Assembly (NCBI GenBank): GCA_028751875.1
Contig: CM054151.1
Coordinates: 47,098,336-47,162,335, forward strand
Direction of reading: 5' to 3'
Source: Rapana venosa
Taxonomy: Eukaryota > Mollusca > Gastropoda > Neogastropoda > Muricidae
DNA: 64,000 nt
Both the position numbers and the translations under genes were made by a program. Numbering within the stretch: position 1 is the stretch's first letter; every line of letters begins with the position of its first letter. Shown in pieces: positions 22,455 to 32,560 of this stretch. The notes below the pieces were generated by a model. The model was not told the DNA's origin and ran no database searches. It saw only the letters and a program-made list of their open reading frames with translations.

Positions 22455-22555
22455 CCTCCTCTAGAGCTCTGATGTTTACCAATAGTGAGATTTTGTGCAT
22501 GTGACCTTTTCCCCCCACTGTTAAGTTAGCTGCATTCTGACTTCAATTAGGGCTG
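22455..22555 (-). repeat. SINE tail A fragment
   Basis: tagagctctgatgtttacca, gtgagattttgtgcatgtga and gctgcattctgacttcaa match the A tail in reverse. Confidence 0.5.
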
Positions 22556-22664
22556 GATATGTTCGTGTTTCCGTAACCCACTAAACGCTGACATGAATAA
22601 CGGGATTTTTACTATGCATATTTGATATTCTGCCTGTGTATGTTTACTTCTGCATGTGTGTGTA

Positions 22665-22720
<56 letters not shown>

Positions 22721-22744
22721 TATATATATATATATATATATATG
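22665..22744 (+). repeat. CT then TA microsatellite
   Basis: (CT)n of about 45 bases followed by (TA)n, directly abutting the left end of the inverted-repeat element. Confidence 0.9.
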
Positions 22745-25012
22745 GGTTGTTCTCAAAACATGTGCTATTTCTGTGACATAGAGACCCAAAAATTAACTTC
22801 ACTGTACATGTCTTTATGTCACACAGTACAGCATTTCAATATACATCATTTTCTAAAATAGAAAAGATGATCAGTCAATTCATCTTGTTGTAATAGATGA
22901 TTAAAAACTTAATTTTTTGCTGTGTTACGGTTGTGACATGGAATCCAAAAAAAGAGCTTTGAGGTCTTTAAAAACAGCATGCTTTCTAAAACCTGGTATA
23001 AATTACTTGTAAAACCAAGGAAGAATATGTTCCCATATGACAAAAAACTGTCAAAATGATCATGAATGTGCTTTTTTTCTGCAGTTTTCTGAATCCACAT
23101 TAGTCCTCCATGCTCACTGCAACTTCACATTCTCATGTCTCCATAATTATTGAAATATACAGCTCAAGTCAGGCATGAAGTACTTCTTATCCTGCTCACA
23201 AGAGGCACACTGTAGCTGTTCAGAACAATATACTGCTTATTGCATTTGATTACGTAATGAAAGCAAAACGTTACAGTTGTGACATGGAGTCCGTTACAGT
23301 TGTGACGTGGAATCTAAGTCTACAAAACAACTTGAAACCAACCATAGACATGGCAAACATGAGTCAAAATGAACATAACTGACACCAGAACAATTACAGT
23401 TAAGAAAATAGAAAGGATTTGAAATGAAACCACTGATACTGTGATAGTGATACATTTTTTTTCATTTTGGAGTCTGTTACAGTTGAGACGTGGAAACCAA
23501 CTCTACAAAATACTGAGAAATCTACTATGTACATGGCAAATATGAGTCAAGAATAAAACAGCTGAAAATAAAACAATCCCATTTAGAAAAATAAAACAAG
23601 TGTACTCATTTAAATATTATTTATACATATCAATTGCAAAAAGTGTATTGATCACTGGCATTGATCCATGGGTCACCCATCACTCTTGTAAGCTGTCTCA
23701 CACTGTTAAAAGTTTGAAAATCAAATTCAGTATTTAACACACATAGTTATTTAGTTATTACATTAATGAAGAAACGAAAAACATTAGTGATGCATGAAAA
23801 TAATAAAAATTCCTAAAATCCTGAATGGTCGGCCCTGGAAACTATCGCGCTTTCGTCTCTTGATGCAACTGACAAACTGTTCACATCCAGATCTATTTTA
23901 TTAAGATCACGCTTTAAAATTTCACCCCACACAGGAACAGTTGCTTTCTTTAATCAAAGTGTATGTCTTCTGATGACATTTTCTACCCCTGTAAGTGTCC
24001 TGTTTTTATAAAAGAAAGTGTAGCTGGATTTGGTTTGCAAGGCAAACACGAAGTCCCGTGACTACATTAAAAATAATAAAATTTCTTGTCTTAAATATTG
24101 ATTTACATTATTTCATGCCTTAATAATGAAAAAAAGACTCTTTTTACAAAGAACTATTCATAATAAAATGATATAAAACAGATTGAACAAACCAGTACAA
24201 CTACTTTTAATGATGCAGTCTTAGAAAACGTTACAGTTGAGACGTTTCCACAGATGATGGAAGACAAAGAAACCAGAGTCTATAACCCACTCATAGAATG
24301 ATAACATGGGAAAAATCTGCATTCCATGGATGTTTCCGGTGAAGGAGAAGTGCTCTAACTTGGAATCTCGGTCAAGTGACCTTTGTCTCGGAGTTCATAC
24401 AGCGTTTACGTTGTACAGTTGCTCCCGTCAAAAGAGGAAACCATGCCGTGTTTGTGATCGGCGATGACTTTTAAGAGGAAAGTAACCGCAGTTCATCAGC
24501 ACCAATTGTTCCTAGTGTCATACAGTGTCTTCTCCATTAGTTTTTGCAGGAAAGCATTCCCTAGAATGCTGAACAATTTTGTGCTTGAAACATTATAATA
24601 GACCAGAAAGTGGAAACCAAGCGTAGCAACCGTAACGGAAACTATATGCGCCCATATATAATAAACTTCAACCTGCAGCTAAGAATTTTATTATTGCAAA
24701 GATAAAGAAACATCTGAAGAGATGTTAGATGCTGTTTTTGTTAAGAAAAACACTTGTTAAAGGGTCTTAAAAACATTCACTTTACAGTGTGTTCCTTCAT
24801 GTCACAAATCCGCCATTTTGTTTGTGTGATATTTTCATAATAAATGCTCTTTACAATGAAAATAATATAACCATGCATTTTTCTTTTTAAATTCTATTTC
24901 TTCAATACCAACATCACCCAAATGTAACAAGCATCTCAATCATCCACAAACACAACATTTCAGGTCTTCCAAGTGAGTTACACCTATGGCACACATGTTT
25001 CTGAGAACAACC
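22745..25012. mobile_element. 2.27-kb element with terminal inverted repeats, in a TA microsatellite
   Basis: The left end (22745-22764, ggttgttctcaaaacatgtg) is the reverse complement of the right end (24992-25012, cacatgtttctgagaacaac + c) apart from one inserted base. The similarity continues inward, imperfectly, for about 20 more bases. Both ends meet TA repeats, so the target was TA or a (TA)n tract. Inside are several copies of gttacagttgtgacatgga-like motifs (22925, 23270, 23290, 23473, 24229), of the kind seen as subterminal repeats in DNA transposons. No transposase ORF survives, so it is probably a non-autonomous DNA transposon. The superfamily cannot be named. Confidence 0.6.
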
Positions 25013-25048
25013 TATATATATATATATAGATAGATAGATAGATAGATA

Positions 25049-25086
<38 letters not shown>
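25013..25086 (+). repeat. TA, GATA and CT microsatellite
   Basis: (TA)n, (GATA)n, (CT)n and (TA)n in succession, directly at the right end of the inverted-repeat element. Confidence 0.9.
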
Positions 25087-25092
<6 letters not shown>

Positions 25093-25245
25093 ACATGAAG
25101 GGAATTTAGACGCTGGCAGGTCTGCACTTGAAGTTGACCTGGGAGATTTTTAAAATACTCGCCCTTAATTCACCAGACGGCACCAAGATATGAACCTGCG
25201 ATTTCATGGATTGAAGTTGGTCTTAACCACTATAGCATCCGTCCT
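25087..25245 (-). mobile_element. SINE-D copy with tRNA-like head
   Basis: On the minus strand it reads gacggatgctatagtggtta (A box region), cgcaggttcatatcttgg (degraded B box), cgtctggtgaattaagggcg and agacctgccagcgtctaaat. The element at 63825-63965 has the same order (catctggtgaatcatgggtg, gccagcgcc), so they are one family. Confidence 0.6.
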
Positions 25246-27966
25246 AAAGTCCAACCCCTCGTCCTCGTCGTGGGAGGTGGTAACAGCTATGCTGGCAAAC
25301 GGGGCTCTGGTGAAGCTGCGACGGGCCTAGCAAGCCGGCAGTGGATTTCATAAACCGCTCAAGAAAGAAAAAGGAGATATAAACGGACTGATTTCAACGG
25401 TAAACAACTTGGCGAGAAAAACGGACAATGAGTAAGGAATTGTGACAAGATAGGGACTTGGAACATCTGTGGTTTGACAAACAAAGAACCTGAGCTTGTG
25501 GACTTTATGACCCAGCGTAAGATCTCTATCCTGGGTATCACTGACACTAGACTGAAAGGAACAGGTACAAAGGAAATACACCAAACTTCGTTCTGGTTGG
25601 AGGGGAGTGAGCAAAGAGCAGAGAGCAACACATGGTGTAGGTTTCATCATACACCCAGATATGGCAAAGAGCCTATGAGTACGGAGCATGTTCAGAAAGA
25701 ATCACTAAAATCAGCATTAGAGAGGGCGACAGAATTATTAACTACATACAGGTTTATCACCTTGCAATGACTCCTACTCGATGAGGTTAAGGACTCGTTC
25801 TTCGAAAAGCTCTCTGATGTTATCAACGGTATCCCTGACAAAGATGATCTATATTCATGGGAGACTTCAACGGCCGGATTGGGGAGAGAAGAGCTCCATG
25901 GACAAAACATCTTGGTCCACACAGTGACCGCAGAACACCATGCAACTACAACGGCAACCTGGTACTGGAACATGGCGCGAGCATGACCTGATAATCACCA
26001 ACACCTTCTTCCAACATCGAGCTACTCAGATTTATACCTGGTACAAATGGAAGGACATAAACGTCTCGTCCCAAATCGACTTTGTGTTAACAAGATCCAG
26101 CATACGAACAAAGTTGCGATTCAAGAGCTATCCCAAACGCTGGCCTGGACACAGACCACAGGCCAGTCATCACAACGCTAACCACCAAGAAAAAGAGGAG
26201 GACCACCAACAGAAAAAAGCAGCCTGAAAGACTTAATATGCACAAGCTGCAGAACGAGGAGGTCAAGTTTCAGATAGAGCACACTGTAAGAGAGAAGTTG
26301 GACTCTGTTGACAACCACACCACTGGATGCAGAGCAAATCTGGCACACTTTTAAAACCGCTGTGCAGGACTCTTTGAAAGAAGCATGTGGTGTGAAGAAG
26401 ACTAGAGGAAAATACCGAAAGGCAACAGCTTGGTGGAACAAAGAAGTGAAAGAAGCAATCAGAGAGAAGAGTCTTTACAAGACCTGGATTAAATCAAAGA
26501 AAGAAGAGGACTACATCAGGTACAGAATTGCACGAAGACACACCAAGAAAATAGTCAGAACAGCAAAGGAAAATTCATGGAGAAAATATGGAGAAGAGCT
26601 AAGTGAAAAGTGCAAAACCTCCACAAGAGAGTTCTACAAGAGTGTGAAAGCAATGAAATGCGAGACGAACCCTTTGACCCCACCGCTGTAATCAACGATG
26701 CAAAAGGACAAGGCCTGAACGAGGAAGAAGAGATAGTGAAAAGATGGAAAGAGTACTTCAAGAAACTGCTCAACCCTGCAGGACAACAGGCACAGAACAC
26801 CCAGTTCCAGTTCACCCCCAACTACCCAACCACTCAGAACCTACCATCTTGGAGAGTGAAGTCAGAAGAGCAGTAAAGACCAGCCATAAAGGGAAAGCAG
26901 CAGTGACGATGGCATAACAACTGAAGCCATCCATGCATGTGGGAAACAGGTATAATGTGGCTCACCACCATCTTCCAAAAAGCTGGGAGGAGAGGAAAGT
27001 ACCAGAGGACTGCAGAATGCAATAGTATGCCAATTTGAAGAAGAAGGCAGCAAGAAGACTGCAGTAACTACAGAGGCAATCACTCCTCAGCCATGTAGGG
27101 AAAATGTATGCAAAGATCCTAGACCAGCGCACATAGAACAAAAACGGAACATCTCCTTAGTGATGCTCAGTTTGGATTCAGGAAAGGAAGAGGGTGCACA
27201 GATGCAATCTTTGCTCTCAGACAGCTGTGTGAGAAGGCGATCGAACACAACCGAGATCTCCACCTATCTTTGTAGATCAAGGAGAAGGCTTTCGACCGAG
27301 TAAACAGAAAGTTGTGGAAGGTGCTGAGCAGTATGGCGTGAAGGGGCAGCTGCTGGACAACATCGGAGCTATCTATCCAACAGCAAGAGCGCAGTCCGCA
27401 CGACCAGTGAACATCTGACTGGTTCCCAGTTACATCCGGGTGAGACAGGGCTGTTGCCTCTCCCCTCTGCTCTTTGTCATTTACATGGACCAGATTGCAA
27501 AGGAGGCCAACCCAGATCCTGAGGCACTCAACGAACTCATGTTTGCTGATGACTAGGCAATAATACATAGCAAGAAGGCACAGCTCCAGGAGCACACAGA
27601 TCAACTCAACAGCACCTGACAGGCCTATGACATGAAAATCAGTGTCAGTAAGACCGAGGTCATGACAGTCAGCAGGAGACCACACACTCTGGACATCAAT
27701 ATCAATGGATCCCAGTTAAATCAAGTCAGCGAATTTAAATATCTGGGCAGTGTATTTGCAGAGAACGGAAGATTAGACCGTGAAATTGAAACAAGGTGTC
27801 AGAAGGCTAATGCGGTCAGTTACCAGCTCGCCCCTTTCCTGAAACATCCCAGCATCCCCATGGACACAAAGGCAAAACTGATTAACACCATCTTCCTGCC
27901 AACGCTCACGTACCAGTGTCAGACATGGCCCCTCACAAAGGCCCTCAGACGTAAACTAGTCACGTA
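25246..27966 (+). mobile_element. LINE (RTE-like), 5' part to reverse transcriptase, dead
   Basis: The copy holds an apurinic-type endonuclease start (GTWNICGLTNKEPELVDFMT, then ILGITDTRLKG) from about 25455, a GDFNGRIGE block near 25862 in another frame, an IDFVLTRSS stretch near 26078, and a basic linker at 26308-26690. The reverse transcriptase follows (FGFRKGRGCTDAIFALRQ near 27173, then FADD near 27540). The last good stretch (27632-27966) reads MKISVSKTEVMTVSRRPHTL and ends LTKALRRKLVT. Many stops and frameshifts make it inactive. It stops abruptly before the usual C-terminal domain and is followed at once by repeat R1. The first 200 bases look like the 5' untranslated part. Confidence 0.8.
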
Positions 27967-27969
27967 ATT

Positions 27970-28170
27970 GTTGCCCACGGTGGGGATGCCAGGATCTCTT
28001 TAAGTGTAAATAGCATCCCTATCTTCTGGAAATTGTGCCAGAAATTTCCCCTTGCCTATCACTCATGTTTTTTCCTATACCCTTTTTTTTCTCCTTGAGA
28101 TCACCTATACCCTTTCTAACATCTATCATTTTTTGCCTTCCCAATCCATTCGCCTGCATTTAAAAAAAAT
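27970..28170 (+). repeat. Dispersed repeat R1, copy 2
   Basis: aaatagcatccctatcttct + ggaaattgtgcc, then a pyrimidine-rich stretch ending caatccattcgcctgcattt, matches 930-1130. It is fused directly to the truncated LINE end. Confidence 0.6.
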
Positions 28171-28645
28171 GTTTGTAAAGGAAATCTTTCCAAATCTTTT
28201 CTTGTTTTCATTGTATGACGTTTTCCCAGTGTTTTGTTGGTGAAAGTAACTTTGGGATGGGTACAGGATGCCCATTCTGCAGCATTATTTGGCCCTGTCT
28301 TGTGAATTGTTTTTTAACATTGAAGTGTTCATTATGCTGTCTTAGTTGCTAATGCTGCTTTTATTCCTTCTTCCTTTAGCAGGACATGCGACTAGCTGAT
28401 TAGAAATCAATTTAATGTCTGTTAAAAAAAAGTTGTCTTTTTTTATTGGGAAGTTCTCAAGGAGAGTAATGCTATATACGTCTGAAGAGTGCCTTTCAAT
28501 CTTCTTGAATGATTTTTACGTTCAACAAAAAGCAGACATTTTTAATAAAAAGTGTCAGTAGTCTTAAAATCATTCTCTAGAACATGATTTTTACATTCAA
28601 GGGAAAAACCCATGAACTTTCTAACAAAATGTTGATCTTTTACAG
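28171..28645. other. No gene seen
   Basis: AT-rich sequence running into the pyrimidine tract of the next candidate exon. Confidence 0.35.
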
Positions 28646-28778
28646 ACGCTACCAAAAAAGCTGCTGTGATCGATCACATCTCATGAAGTCGTTGAAGATG
28701 CTCCAGTGTCTCCAACAAAATGAGCGCCCATCATGATTGAAGGTGCAGCAGATAACATCTGATTTTTAACTGTCTGTG
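28646..28778 (+). other. Candidate 3' exon of the small unknown gene
   Basis: There is a good acceptor (gatcttttacag) and a donor (ctgtctgtg|gtgagt) 133 bases apart. In the phase offered by the 17205-17297 exon it reads YATKKAAVIDHIS and stops at 28684-28686. In another phase it reads RYQKSCCDRSHLMKSLKMLQ and stops near 28738. A stop more than 55 bases before a used donor would normally invite nonsense-mediated decay, which argues against this exact model or against use of the donor. No family is recognised. Confidence 0.25.
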
Positions 28779-28904
28779 GTGAGTAGTTACATGGTCAACA
28801 TTACTAATCAAAGATAAATGACTGATTTGACAGGCTATCATCATTTCTGACCAAAATGGATGGAAAAAAGAAAGTCCAGCGAAATAAACTGAAAATCATG
28901 GTAG

Positions 28905-29135
28905 TTCAGTAGGATGGGATTACCTTGTGGTTAGAGCACTGTGCTTGTGATCTGACGGCCCAGGATCAAGCCACCACCAAGCTACCCATTGTAGGGGATT
29001 TTCCCCCTGGAGTTAACATCAGTACTGTCCACTCTGCCAAAAGTCCTTCAGATGGGACTATAAACCGAGGTCCCATGTGAAAATTTTCACAGAACATCTT
29101 GTGCACATGTTAAAACCCATTTGCCTTTTGACATG
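28905..29135 (+). mobile_element. SINE with a different tRNA-like head and the shared core
   Basis: The head (ttgtggttagagcactgtgc, ccaggatcaagccaccacc) differs from the 10441 head. The body then joins the common core (gtccttcagatgggactata, accgaggtcccatgtg, cagaacatcttgtgcacatg). The 3' tail is lost. Confidence 0.6.
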
Positions 29136-29279
29136 TAAAGCCATGAGAATTGAAAGTACATACATAAAAATGTGCATGTATATGTATGAACATTGAAAGT
29201 ACATAAATGAAAATGTGCATGTATACCAATGTTCGGTTTCTTTTTGTCATCAGTACCTATGCACAGAGAGGATCACCAG

Positions 29280-29710
29280 AATATCAAATACTGGATCAAC
29301 ATGAACCAGATGAACATGAACGAGATCATCATGAACCAAGTCAACATTAACGGACTCATCATGAACAGTATCAACATGGATGGCATCAGCTTGGACTGAA
29401 TCATTGTGAACTGAATCATCATGGACTTCATCAATGTGGACTTCATCAATGTGGACTTCTTCATCATCATGGACTTCATCAACATGGACTTCATTAATGT
29501 GGACTTCATCATCATTGTGGACTTCATCATCGTGGACTTCATCAACGTGGACTTCATCATTGTGGAATTCATCATTGTGGACTTCATCATTGTGAACAGG
29601 ATCAACAAGAAACGGATCAATGGAGACCGGATCAGTGAAAACCAGATCAATATGGGCAGGATCAACAGTGACTGAATCAACGTGGATTGGATCAACATGA
29701 ACTGTGTCAA
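29280..29710 (+). repeat. 15-bp minisatellite
   Basis: Units like gtggacttcatcatt repeat with substitutions across about 430 bases. Because 15 is a multiple of 3, both strands stay open: the minus strand gives a 166-codon ORF of HxDEV-type five-residue repeats and the plus strand gives INVDF repeats. No start context, splice site or known protein supports translation. Confidence 0.8.
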
Positions 29711-29884
29711 CAGTGACTGTCATTGGAGACTGTGGGGAAAGGGCCTGCATTATCGGGGACTCATGGATAGGAACATCAACATATTATGATAGATGAACAT
29801 ATGGATTGGATCTCCAAGGCTTCATCACATAGTGGGTCACCTGGGTGATGTCCTTTTTCAATGAAAACTTGCTCTGTTACTTTT

Positions 29885-30060
29885 TTTTAAAAAACCCAAC
29901 AAAACACTGGGGAGGGGGAAGAAAGAAAGAAAAAAAAAGGATCCTACTGAAAAGCACACCCCCCCTCCCCCCCAAAAAAAAGGTGTGACAAAAGAAGAAA
30001 AAAGCATACCCCCCCCCCCCCCATCCCCAGAAAAAAAAAAGATGGTGCTACCAAAAAAAA
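29885..30060 (+). repeat. A/C homopolymer-rich patch
   Basis: Alternating poly-A and poly-C runs, including ccccccccccccccatcccc near 30010. Confidence 0.8.
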
Positions 30061-31972
30061 GTGTTAACAGTTTCCAAATGAGGTAGCTAAAGAAGAGTAT
30101 GAATTGTTATTGTGTAATAAGATTGACATAATTATGTGTGTACATAATGTGAAGGGGGGGGGGCATATTTGGTTTTGTAGAACTGGAAGGGACTCTTGAG
30201 ATATTTGGTGGAGAAAGCATGGTCAGGCCTGTGGATATTGTGAGAGCTGGCTGATGGGAATCTTGTTAGATTGCCTTTTTTTCAGATTTTTAAAAAATAG
30301 TTATTAATCACGAATGAGAATTTTCACGAAGATAAATCGGCTTAAAGGGTATACAATACAGTACAGTTCGCAATATTTTAACATTTCTGCCTGTCCCTTT
30401 TTCATGTTTCACAGTATCTGCATTTTGAAAAAAAAAAATCAACATTATGGTTGTGTATATTTTGGATAAGATATTTGATTTTTTGGAGTATTGCTATATT
30501 GAAGTTAGAGATTTTTTTTTAATGTGCAAAAATAGTGCAGTCCTTGAATTGGTCATTTTTGCAAACCAGACTAGAAAAAGTAAAAGAATAAAACTGTCTG
30601 AGACAAACCTTAAAGATGAATGCACAGGAAATGTGTGACTTGGAAAGAAAATTTCTGGAATCTTTTTGCCGTTAAGGGTTTTATTCTGTGGTTAGAAAAT
30701 CTTTTTGTTGGAAAGACAGGGATGTTGCAACTAAGTTGAGAAATAACTTATTTGGTTGAACTGAAAAGGTGCACCAAAAGTTGTAAAGAAAAATGAAACA
30801 TTTGAGATCCATAATATTATAAGCATTTGCATTCACATGTATAAAATGTAGGAGAGGAATTTCAATAGGAGATATATTTAGGAAGAAAATAGTACAGCTC
30901 ATTTTTGTGCCAGCATTTGTTAAGCAGAAAATTACCTATATGTTAGATGCAGAAGCTATATGATTTACAGTATTATGACTGTGTGATTAGATTTAAAAGT
31001 TTAAGTCTTAAAGTAATTGTCAGTAGGACAGGTAACAATTCCACTGTACTGTTGACAACTTTATTTGCTGGTCTGTTAGTGGTGTACAGTTGCATATTGC
31101 CTTGTGTTGGAGAGAAAATTCTCAGCTCATTCTAATGGCTGCATTTTGGGGGGTAAAGTTTTCTTGAAAGTAGACAGTACCTTAGTGCTATTGGAATTTT
31201 AGGCTGTGTGTGGGTGTGCAAAATCTTCAATAGTGCCCCCATGGTCTACGGGACAGGTACAGTGTGTGTATGTGTTGTTGTATCTTCAATTTAATGTCTG
31301 TAATGATATTAGATGAGGAAAGAGGAAAGTGTCATGGAGGTTAAAGTAGGGAGAGGAAGCAAGGAGTGAAAGAGAGAAGACTAAGGAAAGGAAAGTGTGT
31401 GTGCATGCGTGTGTGTGAACGTGGGTGTGTGTGTGTAGATAGTACATTAGTGCTGTATAAATTTTAGTGTGTGAGAGGGGGGGAGGGGTTGTTGGAGGGG
31501 GACATCTGATTGTGTAAGGGAGATTTTAGGAAAGAAGTCTTTGGAAGGAGGGGGTAGGGGTTACATACAAATCAGTAGCAGGGAAAAAAGGGTGGGTGAA
31601 AAAAAGCTTTGAGTTATTTCCCTAATATGGGTTATTTTGGACTTGATCAGATTTTTATCTTATTTCAGATTAATTCATTTCAAAGCAGGCACAAGTTGTC
31701 ACCAAATGCCTTGAGTCTGAAACTACCATAGTGATAAGTGGAATAGGAAAATTGCGGTATGTGTCAAACTTGCTACCATGGTGTCTCTGTGCTGTTGTGT
31801 CCACATGCAGTCTAGACAGGCCGTCTGGCCAACAGCCCCTACCTTAATTAACGCCTAACTGTTCTTACTAACCCTAACCTTGTTTCTACTCCTATCCCCA
31901 CAATGTGGACATAATGGCAGGTGGGCACAGTGGCAGCTTTCTGACAGTCACAATCTTTTTCAAGGAATTGGT

Positions 31973-32007
<35 letters not shown>

Positions 32008-32560
32008 ATTTAATGTATTGAATATTTGGATATGGGAAAATGATCAAGGGAGGGGGGTGTGTGTGTGTAAGGGGTATGGATGGTGTAGAACCTATTTTAG
32101 AATAAAGCACAATGATCGGTTGAGACAAATTATAATTGTGTATTGGTTCATATTGGGGAGGGGGTGGTAGGAGATATGTTTTTTAAGCAGGTGGGAGTTG
32201 GTGAGGGTGTATTCATAAGGAAAATGAGTGTTGGGCAGCATATGGGAATAGAGAAAGGGGGCTTACAGAGTGTGCGTGCGTGTGTGTGTGTGAATGTGAG
32301 TATGCGCACGCATAAGTGATTAGTATGGCAGGCAAATTCACGCATTTGTACACCATTGATAGATCAACAACCAGTACAAAAATCCTATACTTGTATGCAG
32401 GGTTTGGGTTTTTTTCGGGGCAGGGCAGGGAGGGAAGACTTGTTTTGTTTAAAGACGGTCACAAAAATGAAGGATGCTATATGTTTTCTGGATGGTTAGT
32501 TGTGTGGGATTTTTGTGTGTGAAAGAAACTGTTTGAATAAAAGGAAAGAAAAAATTGAAC
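30061..32560. other. No gene seen; poly-G tract at 31972-32007
   Basis: Long AT-rich stretch with GT-rich patches near 31395-31440 and 32275-32295. About 35 G bases run at 31972-32007. ORFs are short and lack coding character. Confidence 0.4.
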
